A program made the position numbers and the translations under genes. Shown in pieces: positions 41,830 to 51,121 of a DNA stretch of 64,000 nt. Location of the stretch: NCBI RefSeq assembly GCF_036173105.1, contig NZ_CP108053.1, positions 186,001 through 250,000 of the forward strand, written 5' to 3'. The stretch's first letter is position 1; the number at the start of each line of letters is the position of its first letter. The notes under the pieces are model-generated. The model was not told where the DNA came from. It ran no database searches and was given only the letters and a program-made list of their open reading frames with translations. Source of the DNA: Streptomyces sp. NBC_00287 (GTDB lineage Bacteria; Actinomycetota; Actinomycetes; Streptomycetales; Streptomycetaceae).

Positions 41830-42828
41830 CTACTCCGTGCCGTCCGCCGGCAGGCGCTCGGGCAGCCCGAGCCGCGGGAACTGGTCGTCGTGGAACGTGA
41901 CGATCTCGGTGATCGCCCCGCCGGTGACGCGCAGGACGTCGATCGTCAGCGGCAGGTACGCGCCCTCCTGCTTCCGCCAGAGGTAGAAGGCGACGGCGGG
42001 CTGCCGGTTCACGGAGGTGGGGACGGCGCGCAGGCCCTTCATGCCCTCGAAGCCGCTCTCGACCCAGTCGTTCACCACCGCGTCGCGGCCGACGTACAGG
42101 CCCGGCGTGGGCGGCATCGAGCACCGCACGTCGTCCCGCAGCATCGAGGCGAGCGCCGGGACGTCCGTGGCCACGCTGGCGTCGGTATAGCGGCGCACCA
42201 GCTCGCGCGTCCCGGCGTCCTGCTCGCCGCCGGTCCAGTCCTGCCGCTCGGCGGGCAGGTGCTCCCGCATGCCGGCGCGGGCCCGCTGCAGCGCGCTGTT
42301 CACGGAGTTGACGGAGTCCCCGAGGATCTCGGCGACGTCCTTCGCCGGCCAGCCGAGCACATCCCGGAGGATCAGCACGGCCCGCGGGCGCGGCGCGAGG
42401 TGCTGGACGCCGACCAGGTACGCCAGCTCGATCGTCTCCCGCGCGACGGCGACGGTCTCCGGCTCGTCCGCGTCGCCCGCGGGCAGCTCGTCGAGCAGCC
42501 GGTCCGGGTAGGGCTGGAGCCACAGCACCTCGCCGCCGGTCGCAGGCTCCGGGCGGCATTTGGCGAGCAGGTCCAGGCAGGCGTTGGTGGCGATCCGGTA
42601 CAGCCAGGCCCGGAACGTCGACCGTCCCTCGAAGGTCTCCCGCCGACGCCAGGCACGGAGGAACGTCTCCTGCACGGTGTCCTCAGCGTCCTCGAACGAC
42701 CCGAGCATCCGGTAGCAGTGCACGTGCAGCTCCCGCCGGTGCCGCTCCGCCAGCCCCGAGAACGCCGCCTCGTCGACCTCGCCCAGACCGCTCACGCCCA
42801 GCTCCTCCAGCCACGTGTCCGCACTCAT
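41830..42828 (-). CDS. Sigma-70 family RNA polymerase sigma factor with SnoaL-like tail (SigG type)
   Basis: A 332-aa protein. Region 2 is at residues 20-90 (HVHCYRMLGSFEDAEDTVQE, FLRAWRRRETFEGRSTFRAW) and region 4 near 140-195 (YLVGVQHLAPRPRAVLILRD, WPAKDVAEILGDSVNSVNSA). A 120-residue C-terminal SnoaL/NTF2-like domain follows (RYTDASVATDVPALASMLRD, VTFHDDQFPRLGLP). ECF factors of this kind lack an anti-sigma and use the C-terminal domain for control. The start MSADTWLEELG follows AAGGATGACGTG. Confidence 0.9.
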   Translation of the reverse strand: MSADTWLEELGVSGLGEVDEAAFSGLAERHRRELHVHCYRMLGSFEDAEDTVQETFLRAWRRRETFEGRSTFRAWLYRIATNACLDLLAKCRPEPATGGEVLWLQPYPDRLLDELPAGDADEPETVAVARETIELAYLVGVQHLAPRPRAVLILRDVLGWPAKDVAEILGDSVNSVNSALQRARAGMREHLPAERQDWTGGEQDAGTRELVRRYTDASVATDVPALASMLRDDVRCSMPPTPGLYVGRDAVVNDWVESGFEGMKGLRAVPTSVNRQPAVAFYLWRKQEGAYLPLTIDVLRVTGGAITEIVTFHDDQFPRLGLPERLPADGTE

Positions 42829-42892
42829 CACGTCATCCTTCCGCCTCGTCGTGTCCCGTCGTAGGTGTGACGGGTGCGGGCGCGAAAACTCA

Positions 42893-43335
42893 TCACTGGG
42901 GTCGGTCGGCATAGCTGCTGAGCGTTCTTCCTCCTTGGTGGGTCGGGTTTTCGACGTGGCGGAGAACGAGGATGGCCTGCTGCACCACGGCGGTCGTCCG
43001 GGAGGGGCTGCAGCGCAGCGCGGTCAGGATTTTCCAGGTCTTGAGGGTGGCGACGGCGAGTTCGCCGTCGCAGCGGATCCGGGCGGCCTTGTTCACGGCT
43101 TTCTGCCGGCGCGACAGCTTCGGCCGGTAGCAGTGCCGCTTGAACGGGATACGCACCAAACCGCCGGCGCCTTGACCCGCCTTGTCCGCGAAGGCCATCA
43201 CGCCAGCGTTGGTCAACGCGGCGATGATGCCGTGGGTTCGCGCAGCCGTCAGGTTGTGTGCCGAGCCGGGACGTGCCGCCGACGTCCAGACGAGGCGTCC
43301 GGCCGCATCCACGATTACCTGCACGTTCAGCGGGA
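42893..43335 (-). pseudogene. IS5-type (DDE_Tnp_4) transposase, 5'-truncated
   Basis: The frame carries NVQVIVDAAGRLVWTSAARP, HNLTAARTHGIIAALTNAGV, MAFADKAGQGAGGLVRIPFK and ELAVATLKTWKILTALRCSP, the second half of a DDE_Tnp_4 transposase. The first catalytic Asp and the HTH are missing; upstream sequence is unrelated. The usual DKGYQGAGG reads DKAGQGAGG. Inactive remnant next to the sigma-factor promoter. Confidence 0.75.
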
Positions 43336-43598
43336 GCCTCGCTTGACCCGGCTACCGACCTTCACGACGCCACTGACCTGCACCATCAGGTTGGAAATGG
43401 CTCATTGTGTGACGAGCCCCTGGCCCGCGATTACCGCCGGTTCCTTTCGACCCTGTGGCAGTCCCGCTAGCGACCTCGTGCATGGTTGTCCGTCGGGATC
43501 GCGTCGAGCGCGCCCTGTCCCAGCTGAAGAACAGGAGCGACGTCCTCTTCGCGATGCAATCAACGGAACCTTCTACGAACTGCAGCCGTCGGCCTCAA

Positions 43599-44036
43599 TT
43601 ACCTGACCTGCGGGGCTGCGAGGACAACGACTCGATCAGCCTCGACATCGAAGCCGAGGACGGGATGGCCGTAGTCCCCCTCCGGGTCCATCAGCACCGG
43701 CTTGCCCAGCCGCCGCCCGATCTCCCGCAGGAAGCCGCAGAACACATCAAGTCGCTCCTGGCCCTGCAACTCCCGCAAGTCGACGTCGAAGTCGACCTCA
43801 TCGTCGGCCTGGAAACGGAAGATCACCAACACACCGGCAGACGGCCAGACCCGCAGGTCCGGGCACTCGGCATCGGCCGGGCGGGACAGCACGACCTCCG
43901 CCCTGGGCACCGGAAGCACCGTCTCTCCCTCGGAGTACTGACACTTCCAGCCCCTCTCTGCGACAAGATCAAGGATCGCCCCGCTCCCCCGACCCAACGC
44001 ACCCCCGTTGCCTTGACCAGACACCGGGGCCCCCAC
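43599..44036 (-). CDS. Hypothetical acidic protein
   Basis: A protein of up to 145 aa. A convincing stretch starts at LDLVAERGWKCQYSEGETVL and continues through VLVIFRFQADDEVDFDVDLR, EERLDVFCGFLREIGRRLGK-like helix and PEGDYGHPVLGFDVEADRVV. The preceding 20 residues are Gly-rich and may not belong. The alternating strands with Asp/Glu-rich edges recall small immunity-type or SMI1-like proteins, but no family is assigned. Confidence 0.5.
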   Translation of the reverse strand: MGAPVSGQGNGGALGRGSGAILDLVAERGWKCQYSEGETVLPVPRAEVVLSRPADAECPDLRVWPSAGVLVIFRFQADDEVDFDVDLRELQGQERLDVFCGFLREIGRRLGKPVLMDPEGDYGHPVLGFDVEADRVVVLAAPQVR

Positions 44037-44302
44037 CCTGAGCCTTCTGTCGGCACGTGCCTTTCGCGGCTACGGCGCGGGGCGGGGCACAGCCGGTTGG
44101 GGCTTTCGCGTCCCACGGCAGGCGGCAGGGCTGCGACCGGTCGGTGCCACGGCCGGAGAGCCTGTCGCCTTGTGGGTGTGGCACGTGTCTTCCAGGGACG
44201 GGGGCACAGTGGTGTGCGGAGGGCTTGTGCCGTGCGGGATGCCTGGGCGGCCGCACCGGGGATGCTCGCGGTGATGAACGAGCCGCCGCCGGACAGATCG
44301 CC

Positions 44303-44925
44303 TGAGCGATGTCGGCCACGCCCGTGTCCCCACGGAGTTCGTGGCCAGGACCTTCGCGACGATGGCGCTGGCGCCGCAACACCAGTTCCAGGTACTCACC
44401 AAGAGGCCCCGGCGTCTGCGGCGTCTGTTGGAATCGCAGAACTTCGTGGACGCGGTCTGGAGCGAGATGGAACGGCTGTCAGAGGACGATGCTGTTGCGC
44501 TGGCCAGGCCCGTACGCGAGGACGTGCGCAAGCGCGCGGCCAATTGGAACGCCTTGAGTTCGTGGCCGCTGCCCAACGTCTGGATCGGTACGTCGATCGA
44601 GTCGGATGAGTACTGCTGGCGGGCTGATGAGCTGCGGGGTATCCCGGCTGCCGTCCGGTTCCTGTCGCTGGAGCCGCTGCTTGGGCCAGTGCCTTCGCTG
44701 GAGCTTTCGCGGATCGACTGGGTGATCGTCGGCGGCGAGAGCGGCCCGGCTCACCGAGCGCTGGACTTGGCCTGGGTTCGCGACATTCGAGACCGGTGTG
44801 TCGATCGTCGGGTGGCTCTGTTCTTCAAGCAGGTCGGTGGGCTGACCCCGAAGGCTGGCGGCCGCATGCTCGATGGCCGGACCTGGGATGAGTATCCCGC
44901 CACGGCGGACGTGGTGGGTGTGTGA
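44303..44925 (+). pseudogene. DUF5131 (phage Gp37/Gp68-like) protein, 5'-truncated
   Basis: Homology starts at LSDVGHARVPTEFVARTFAT and continues HQFQVLTKRPRRLRRLLES, LPNVWIGTSIESDEYCWRAD, FLSLEPLLGPVPSLEL, RIDWVIVGGESGPAHRALDL and ALFFKQVGGLTPKAGGR. The family normally begins with about 90 residues that include a Cys cluster resembling radical-SAM proteins; that part is absent. The remaining frame is intact from GTG 44341. Usually linked to three-Cys-motif partner genes, none of which is here. Confidence 0.75.
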
Positions 44926-45047
44926 CCCAGATATGCGTCAAAGAGCCCCTGGGGCCGGGCCCCGGCCAGGAAGGCGACCTCGGGGACGCAGGGCGGGCAG
45001 CGATGCGCCGGTCGTCGCGCCCGCCCTCCGAGCACGTACGTCGCCGT

Positions 45048-45485
45048 CTACGCGGCGGGGGTGAGTTCGGCGCGGCCGAACAGCAGGGCGTAGCCGGTGG
45101 GGAGCTGGTGGAGGATACGGGTGATCAAGTCGGGGCCGGCGTAGGTGGCGACGGCGGAGAAGACGGAGCCGGTGTCCCAGCGGGTGGTGGCCAGGGAGGC
45201 GCCGGTGCGGGCGGCTAGGTCCTTGACGAAGGCCCAGCCGGTCAGCGGCTGGGTGTCGGGGATCTGCGCGGTCAGCACGCGTGCGGCTTCCACGGGCAGG
45301 CAGGCGGCCAGGTCGACGCGTTCGTCGCCGGTCACCTGGCGCCCCAGTCCGGCAAGAACCAGGCGGACGGCTTCGTCGGCTCTCTCGCGGGTGGGGTAGG
45401 CGCCCTCGTAGCGAACCTTCTCCAGCATCTGCTCGTATGCCGTCCCGTACGGCTGCTGGGACGGTGCGTGCCGGTCGGAGATCAC
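45048..45485 (-). CDS. DUF2267 domain protein (second of a tandem pair)
   Basis: A 145-aa helical protein: YGTAYEQMLEKVRYEGAYPT, EAVRLVLAGLGRQVTGDERV, DLAACLPVEAARVLTAQIPD and a C-terminal IL-x-QLP-x-GY-LLFGRAELT. It is paralogous to the next gene upstream, with the same last motif (LQLPAGYDLLFGRPQP). DUF2267 proteins accompany stress genes in many bacteria, but their molecular role is unknown. The GTG start follows AAAGG. It is last in the apparent hsp18-DUF2267-DUF2267 operon, 56 bp after its paralogue. Confidence 0.8.
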   Translation of the reverse strand: MISDRHAPSQQPYGTAYEQMLEKVRYEGAYPTRERADEAVRLVLAGLGRQVTGDERVDLAACLPVEAARVLTAQIPDTQPLTGWAFVKDLAARTGASLATTRWDTGSVFSAVATYAGPDLITRILHQLPTGYALLFGRAELTPAA

Positions 45486-45541
45486 GGGGGTGGTTGCCTT
45501 TCTTGCTGTGGCCGGTGTTCGGGCACCGGGGGACGGGATGG

Positions 45542-45949
45542 TCAGGTGGGCTGGGGGCGGCCGAAGAGCAGGTCGTAGCCGGCGGGGAGCTGGAGCAGGA
45601 TCTGGCCCAGCAGGTCTTCGCCGGCGGCGTCGGCGACGGTCGACAGCACGGCACTGACGTCCCAGGCGGCGGTCTGGTCGGTGGCGCCTTCGATCCACGC
45701 GGCGGTTGCGCGCACGAACCGCTCCGGGGGCAGCGGCTCGGCGCTCTGCAGCGGGTTGAGCAGGATCAGGGCGAACGCCTCAGGCAGGCGCGCCGCCAGC
45801 TGGGCGCGGACGTCGCCGACCAGGTGCGCGCCGAGGAGGGCAAGTACCACACGGGCCGCGCGCTCGGCTTCCTCCGCAGAGTCGTACTCGCCGCGTTCCT
45901 TCACGTGGCCGAGGAACGCTTCGCATCGCAGAGTCATCTCGGCTGCCAC
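45542..45949 (-). CDS. DUF2267 domain protein (first of a tandem pair)
   Basis: A 135-aa helical protein: MTLRCEAFLGHVKERGEYDS, EAERAARVVLALLGAHLVGD, QLAARLPEAFALILLNPLQS and ILLQLPAGYDLLFGRPQPT. It is clearly paralogous to the gene downstream. It lies 89 bp after hsp18 in the same direction, so co-expression from the heat-shock promoter is likely. The start may be the GTG at 45949 or the ATG four codons later. Confidence 0.82.
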   Translation of the reverse strand: MAAEMTLRCEAFLGHVKERGEYDSAEEAERAARVVLALLGAHLVGDVRAQLAARLPEAFALILLNPLQSAEPLPPERFVRATAAWIEGATDQTAAWDVSAVLSTVADAAGEDLLGQILLQLPAGYDLLFGRPQPT

Positions 45950-46038
45950 CCCTTCTTCTTCGGACTGCCCGCGGGGGGTGCGGAGAGCGGGGTGAAGGGG
46001 AGATCAGGTACCCGCCCTCCGCACCCGTCCGGCTGGTG

Positions 46039-46470
46039 TCAGCCGGAGATCTCCTTGCGGCCGGATCCGACGCCGATGGAGATCTTGCGGGGCTTGGCGC
46101 GCTCGGCGATCGGGATGCGCAGAGTGAGCACGCCCGCGTCGTAGTCGGCCTGAATGTGCTCGGTGTCGAGGGTGTCGGCGAGCACTATCTGGCGGGAGAA
46201 GACACCCAGCGGCCGCTCGGACAGCTCCATCTGCACGTCGTCGGTCTTCGCCACCGGCCGCCGCTCGGCCTTGACGGTGAGCATGTTCCGCTCGACGTCG
46301 ATGTCGATCGCGTCCGCGGTGACGCCCGGAAGGTCGAAGGCCACCACATACTCGTCGCCCTCGCGGTAGGCGTCCATCGGCATCGCCGACGGGCGGGACC
46401 AGGTCCCCGGGCCCATCAGCTGCTGCGCCAGCCGGTCCAGCTCACGGAAGGGGTCAGTGCGCATCAACAT
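46039..46470 (-). CDS. hsp18: Small heat-shock protein Hsp18 (Hsp20/alpha-crystallin family)
   Basis: A 143-aa ATP-independent chaperone. It has a short N-terminal arm ([20 protein letters not shown]), the alpha-crystallin domain ([60 protein letters not shown]) and a C-terminal I-x-I/V anchor (KISIGVG). GGAGGT lies 9 nt before the ATG. It faces a divergent regulator across two TGTCATC-type operators, the arrangement described for hsp18 and rheA of Streptomyces albus. Confidence 0.95.
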   Translation of the reverse strand: MLMRTDPFRELDRLAQQLMGPGTWSRPSAMPMDAYREGDEYVVAFDLPGVTADAIDIDVERNMLTVKAERRPVAKTDDVQMELSERPLGVFSRQIVLADTLDTEHIQADYDAGVLTLRIPIAERAKPRKISIGVGSGRKEISG

Positions 46471-46536
46471 CGTGAAAACACCTCCAGCAGGTTCAGGCAG
46501 TTGCTGCCAATGCGCCTCACTGACACCGTTGTAACA

Positions 46537-46581
46537 TGTCATCCAATGGATGACAAACACAATGTCGTCTTAATGATGACA
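46537..46581. promoter_or_regulatory. Two RheA-type operators between hsp18 and the regulator
   Basis: TGTCATC-N5-GATGACA at 46537-46555 is a perfect inverted repeat identical in form to the RheA operator reported for the Streptomyces hsp18 promoter. A second copy, TGTCGTC-N5-GATGACA (46563-46581), differs by one base in one arm. The sites are 26 bp apart start to start and cover the start regions of both genes. Confidence 0.8.
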
Positions 46582-46596
46582 ACGAGGGAGGTGTCC

Positions 46597-47229
46597 GTGA
46601 CCGCAGCCGACCAGCCGTCCCCGACCAGCACGACTGCCCACAGCCCGGCGTCGTTCCACGCCGCCGCGGCGGCCCTGCACGCCATAGACGACGCCCTGCG
46701 CGGCGCCAAGCGAGAGTCCCCGGACACCCGGGATGCTCCCGGCCCCGGGCCGGAGCAGGCGCTGGCCTCCCTGATGCTGCTGCGGCAGGTACGCGAGCAG
46801 CTCGCCGGATGGGAGACCGGCCTGATCGAAGCCGCCCGCGACGCGGGAGCCAGCTGGGCCGACCTTGCCCACCCCCTCGGCGTCGCCAGCCGCCAGGCCG
46901 CCGAACGCCGCTACCTGCGCGGCCGCCCCGGCCCCGCCGGAACCACCGGCGAACAACGCGTCCAGGCCACCCGCGAACGCCGCGCCGCCGAACGCACCAC
47001 CGCCACCTGGGCCCGCCACAACGCAGCCGACCTGCGCCGCATCGCGGGCCAGATCACCGCCCTCACCGACCTGCCCACCCCGGCCCATCTCCCGCTCAGC
47101 CAGCTCCACGCGGCCCTCGCCCACGACGACCCCGCCGAGCTCATCCGCCCCCTCAACGCCACCCGCCCCCACCTGACCACCACCCACCCCGACCTCGCAG
47201 TACAACTCGACAGCCTCATACACCCCTGA
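46597..47229 (+). CDS. rheA: RheA-type heat-shock repressor (HSP18 transcriptional regulator)
   Basis: A 210-aa protein from the GTG at 46597, preferred because GGGAGG sits just upstream; an ATG at 46546 lies inside an operator. Helical features include ALASLMLLRQVREQLAGWET, GLIEAARDAGASWADLAHPL and GVASRQAAERRYLRGRP, the last two forming a probable HTH. RheA is a thermosensor that represses hsp18 at normal temperature and releases at heat shock. The divergent layout and operators support the same role here. The C-terminus is Pro/His-rich. Confidence 0.75.
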   Translation: MTAADQPSPTSTTAHSPASFHAAAAALHAIDDALRGAKRESPDTRDAPGPGPEQALASLMLLRQVREQLAGWETGLIEAARDAGASWADLAHPLGVASRQAAERRYLRGRPGPAGTTGEQRVQATRERRAAERTTATWARHNAADLRRIAGQITALTDLPTPAHLPLSQLHAALAHDDPAELIRPLNATRPHLTTTHPDLAVQLDSLIHP

Positions 47230-47506
47230 ATCCACCCGCTCCGGTTCCCTGTCCCGTTCCTGCTCGGGCCCCGGGCCGTGGTGGCATGCCCAGGTCCACA
47301 CTGCCTGTGGCAGCGGCGGCACGTTGGGCCTGGGAGCGCCTACTGCGCAGGAACTTCAGGGTGAGGCCGAGTCCTTCGACCTCACCGCGCCAGCCTTCGC
47401 CGATCGCGCGTTGGCCGGGCCAGCAGGTCGGCCTCCAACTCGTCGAGCCGGGGTGACCCTCACGCCTGAGTCCCGGCATGCCACAACACCGCGCCGGGAG
47501 ACTCCA

Positions 47507-48151
47507 ATGAACCACCTCGAAGGCAAGGTCGTCGTCATCACTGGCGCCTCCTCCGCCAAGGCCCTCGCAGCCCGCGGCGCCAAGATCGTCGCCGCCGCCC
47601 GAGGCCAGGAGGACCTGGACCGGCTCGTCGCCGACTCCACCAGAGCGGCGGTACCGCCCTCGCCAAGGTCATCGATGTCGCCCAGGCCCAGGACACCCAG
47701 GCCCTGGCCGAATTCGCGGTCGACACCTACGGAACCATCGACGTCAACATCCGCGGTTATCTCAAGGCCATTCACGCCGTCCTGCCCGTGATGCTCGCGG
47801 GCGGCTCCGGTCACATCCTCAACATGGACTCCGTGGCAGGGCACCAGGTCGGCGACGGCGCCGACGTCTACAGCGCCACGAAGTTCTTCGTCCAGGCCGT
47901 CACCGAGTCCATGCGCCGTGAACTCGGCGTCCGCGAAGGCATCAAGGCACTCCACGATCAACCCGGGCGTCATCAACACCGGCTGGGCCGACAGGGTCAC
48001 CGATCCTGTGGGGCGACAGGCCGCCCAGGAACTCAACAAGATCGCCGTCACTCACGAGAGCGTCGCCGATGCCGTTGTCTACGCACTCAACCAGCCCGCC
48101 GACGTCACCGCCAACGACCTGATCATCTCCCCCACCCGCCCGAACTGGTGA
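47507..48151 (+). pseudogene. Short-chain dehydrogenase with deletions and frameshifts
   Basis: Starts normally (MNHLEGKVVVITGASS), but the GIGEAT part of the NAD-binding loop is missing before AKALAARGAKIVAAARGQED. A frame change near 47640 leads to GGTALAKVIDVAQAQDTQAL and DVNIRGYLKAIHAVLPVMLA, with the NNAG region also lost. The catalytic part (VYSATKFFVQAVTESMRREL) survives. A second shift near 47945 leads to INPGVINTGWADRVTDPVGR. At least four lesions, so non-functional. Confidence 0.85.
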
Positions 48152-48336
48152 CTCACTGCATTCGAGGAGTAGTTGTGGCACAGGCTTAGCGCCCTGGTCG
48201 GCGAGTTGAACGTTGCGGTCGGCGAGAGCGCAAGCTGGTCTCGTCCTCCATGCAAACTCCCGCCGCCCGAATCGACCGGCCGAGTCGCCGCAGCCCAACC
48301 CACCGGGTCACGGCGCATACGGCACAAGGCTCCGCA

Positions 48337-49077
48337 TCAGGACGGGGCAAGGACGCAGAACTCGTGGCCCTCCGGGTCCGTCAGGCACGTCCACGGGACG
48401 TCGCCCTGGCCGAGGTCGAGGTCGGTGGCGCCGAGGGCGCGCAGCCGGGTCACCTCCGCTGCTTTGTCGTCACCGGGGTACGGCAGCAGGTCAAGATGGA
48501 CACGGTCCGGCACGGTCTTCACGTCGGGCGTGCGGATGAACTCGAGATAGGGGCCGACGCCCTTGGCGGAGCGCAACGCCGCATGGTCGTCGGTCACCTC
48601 GTGCAGGGTCCAGTCCATCGCCTCGCCCCAGAACCGGGCCATGGCCCGCGGATCGGCGCAGTCGACCACCACGGCGGCGATCGGCCCGGTGTCCCGGTAG
48701 ATCTCCCGAGGCTCCAGCACACAGAACTCGTTGCCCTCCGGGTCGGCGAGGACCGTCCACGGCACATCGCCCTGGCCCACGTCGGCGGGCGTCGCACCGA
48801 GAGACTGGAGGCGCGCGACCAACTCCGCCTGATGGGCCGTAGAAGTGGTGGCGAGATCGAGGTGCACACGGTTCTTGGCCGCCGTCTTGGGCTCCGGGAC
48901 GGGAACGACGTCGACGCCGACGGCGACCGGGTGCGGCCAGACGAGGCCGCCGGCGGGGCCGACGTAGGTCGTCACGCCGGGGCTGTAAGCACTCCAGCCG
49001 AGCGCCTCCGCCCAGAACCGGCCGACCGCCGAGGCGTCAAGAGCCTTGATAATCACGTGAACAGGTCGCAGAGCCAT
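48337..49077 (-). CDS. Two-domain VOC-family protein
   Basis: A 246-aa protein made of two VOC modules, residues 1-120 and 125-246. Each has a start strand (VHVIIKALDASAVGRFWAEA; AAVVVDCADPRAMARFWGEA), RVHLDLA/RVHLDLL with a metal-site His, and the closing WTVLADPEGNEFCVLEP or WTCLTDPEGHEFCVLAP with a metal-site Glu. The duplicated arrangement resembles actinobacterial glyoxalase-like proteins of unknown substrate. Monocistronic, divergent from the NlpC/P60 gene. Confidence 0.88.
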   Translation of the reverse strand: MALRPVHVIIKALDASAVGRFWAEALGWSAYSPGVTTYVGPAGGLVWPHPVAVGVDVVPVPEPKTAAKNRVHLDLATTSTAHQAELVARLQSLGATPADVGQGDVPWTVLADPEGNEFCVLEPREIYRDTGPIAAVVVDCADPRAMARFWGEAMDWTLHEVTDDHAALRSAKGVGPYLEFIRTPDVKTVPDRVHLDLLPYPGDDKAAEVTRLRALGATDLDLGQGDVPWTCLTDPEGHEFCVLAPS

Positions 49078-49345
49078 GCCGGCGAGCCTATGCGCCCGCT
49101 CGGCAACGACATCCGCACCGTCGCCAAACAGAGATCAACGCTCACACCGACGCGATGCTCAGCGTGCCCACCTGGCCAGTCCCAGAGCCGGCAAAGCCCG
49201 CGGGACCGTCACGGCCCGCGGGCGAAGAGGTGGACCCATCGGGCTGACGCCCGCCTGTCCGTCCGCGTGTCATATCCCGCCGGATCGCCCACCTCGCGTG
49301 GCACTGGCCGAAGTTGGGGGTGCCGCCACGCGTCGGCGGGCGGCA

Positions 49346-51121
49346 ATGGATCATCAACACATGTCTCACACATCTCGACGAAGACTCCTCGCCGCCTTCG
49401 CGGCCTCTGCCGCCGCTGCCCCGCTCGCCGGTCTGGCGGCCGCTCCGGCGCGTGCCGCCGCTGCGGCGGCGGACGTACCGGCCTTCCCGGGGCCTGGTGG
49501 CCTGTCCTCGGCCCGTTCCTGGGTGACCATGGCGCCGCTGGGCGCCTCCTACTTCACCCCGGTGGCCCTCACCACCCCGCTCACCACCATCGTGCTCTCC
49601 GGCACCCCGGCCCGCACCGAGGTGACCTCCGGCGGCAAGCGCGTCGCGCTGCTGACGCACGGCGCGCGAACCGTCGTACTGCCCGGCCCGCAGCGGACGT
49701 TCGCGGAGAACAAGCGGCCCTTCGTGGACGACTTCCAGCGGACGCTGCCGGACCTCGCCCTGGACGAGGAGGACCGCGTCTACTGGGGCACCTCGCCCGG
49801 CGGCGGCAAGTGGGTCACGTCCGAAACCTTCAAGACCGACTTCTCGGTGGTACCGGGCACCGGAATCATCGGCCTCTCGACCGCCGGGTACAGCCGGCAC
49901 GCCAGCCTGCGCGACGACGAGATCACCGACGTCGACGTGCGCTGCACGGCCAGGCTCGACAAGGTCCCGACGGGCCAGGCCTGTTCGTTCGCGCTGACCT
50001 TCGGCTACACGAGCACCCAGAACCACTACCGGGCCCGGCTGTCCTTCCTCACCTCCGGGGCGGTCGAGATGCGGCTGGAGAAGGAGGTCGCCAACGACGT
50101 GACCTCGCTGGCAACGGCGGTCTCCCTGGCCACGGGTGTGCCGGCGGGGACCGACTGGACGATCCGGGTACGGCGGGAGGGCGCCCGCATCCAGGCGAAG
50201 GCCTGGCCGTCCGCGTCGGCGGAACCGTCTTCGTGGGCCTTCGACATCACCGACTCCACGCCCACGCTGACCAAGGGCCGGGTGGGCCTGCGCGCCCTGG
50301 CCAACGAGGGCTGCACCAACCTGCCGGTCCGGCTGTCCGTGAGCCGCCTCGAAGTGGACGCCGCGAACTGGGCGGTCCTGCCGACCGTCACCCACGGCGA
50401 CTGGCTACGCCTGCTGCCCGAGCCGTTCGACGGCACCTGGACGGCCGAGTTGGAGCAGACGATCCGCGGCTGGGCCGGATCCACCCTCCCGGACGTACTC
50501 GCCTACGCCGCGATGTTCCTCGGCGGCGCCCCGGCGGTCACCGCCGGAGCCGGACCGGCCCAGGGCAAGCAGGTGCTGGGCGAGGCCGGGTACGGCTATC
50601 TCGACGCGCAGGGCTACCGGCTCGAGGGCGCCGACTTCCACGAGTACATGAAGGTGGGCTGGACCTTCCCTGACGGCACGTACAAGGGCCCCTCCAGCAA
50701 GCAGGTCGGCAACTTCGACTGCTCGGGCTACACCCGCATGGTCTACGGCTACCACCTGGGCGTTCCCCTCGCCGCGGAGGAGGACACCTCCGGCACCCGG
50801 ATCCCGCGCAAGTCCCGGCACATCGCCGACTACGCACCCGGAGTGGTCGTCGACCGCGCCACCGGAACCACCCCGCCCACCGCGGCCCTGCTCCAGCCCG
50901 GCGACCTGGTGCTGTTCAACGCCGACTCCAGCGACGACGGGGCCAGCCTGACCATCGACCACGTCGGCATCTACCTGGGCCTCGACGAGGCCGGCAAACG
51001 CCGCTTCCTCTCCAGCCGCAAGACCGTCAACGGTCCCACCATGTCCGACCTGGGCGGCGCATCCCTGCTCGACGGCTCGGGCACCTACGCCACGACACTG
51101 CACACCGTGCGCCGCATCTGA
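49346..51121 (+). CDS. Secreted NlpC/P60 peptidase with N-terminal carbohydrate-binding-like domain
   Basis: About 591 aa. The Tat signal is SRRRLLAAFAASAAAAPLAG. Residues 60-370 form beta-rich domains (YTSTQNHYRARLSFLTSGAV, VGLRALANEGCTNLPVRLSV), resembling LamG/DUF1080-like folds. The last 150 residues are an NlpC/P60 cell-wall endopeptidase domain with C459 in FDCSGYTRMVYGY and H539 in TIDHVGIYLG. It probably cleaves peptidoglycan stem peptides outside the cell. The start may be the ATG at 49346 or at 49361. Confidence 0.85.
   Translation: MDHQHMSHTSRRRLLAAFAASAAAAPLAGLAAAPARAAAAAADVPAFPGPGGLSSARSWVTMAPLGASYFTPVALTTPLTTIVLSGTPARTEVTSGGKRVALLTHGARTVVLPGPQRTFAENKRPFVDDFQRTLPDLALDEEDRVYWGTSPGGGKWVTSETFKTDFSVVPGTGIIGLSTAGYSRHASLRDDEITDVDVRCTARLDKVPTGQACSFALTFGYTSTQNHYRARLSFLTSGAVEMRLEKEVANDVTSLATAVSLATGVPAGTDWTIRVRREGARIQAKAWPSASAEPSSWAFDITDSTPTLTKGRVGLRALANEGCTNLPVRLSVSRLEVDAANWAVLPTVTHGDWLRLLPEPFDGTWTAELEQTIRGWAGSTLPDVLAYAAMFLGGAPAVTAGAGPAQGKQVLGEAGYGYLDAQGYRLEGADFHEYMKVGWTFPDGTYKGPSSKQVGNFDCSGYTRMVYGYHLGVPLAAEEDTSGTRIPRKSRHIADYAPGVVVDRATGTTPPTAALLQPGDLVLFNADSSDDGASLTIDHVGIYLGLDEAGKRRFLSSRKTVNGPTMSDLGGASLLDGSGTYATTLHTVRRI

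Noticed and set aside
44341..44925. DUF5131 ORF as an intact gene
   Set aside because: The GTG at 44341 is internal: homology extends upstream to about 44303 and then stops, so the family's N-terminal Cys region is missing.
48250..50673. 807-aa plus-strand ORF
   Set aside because: It overlaps the VOC gene antisense and the NlpC/P60 gene in a wrong frame; its sequence is low-complexity Arg/Gly without domains.
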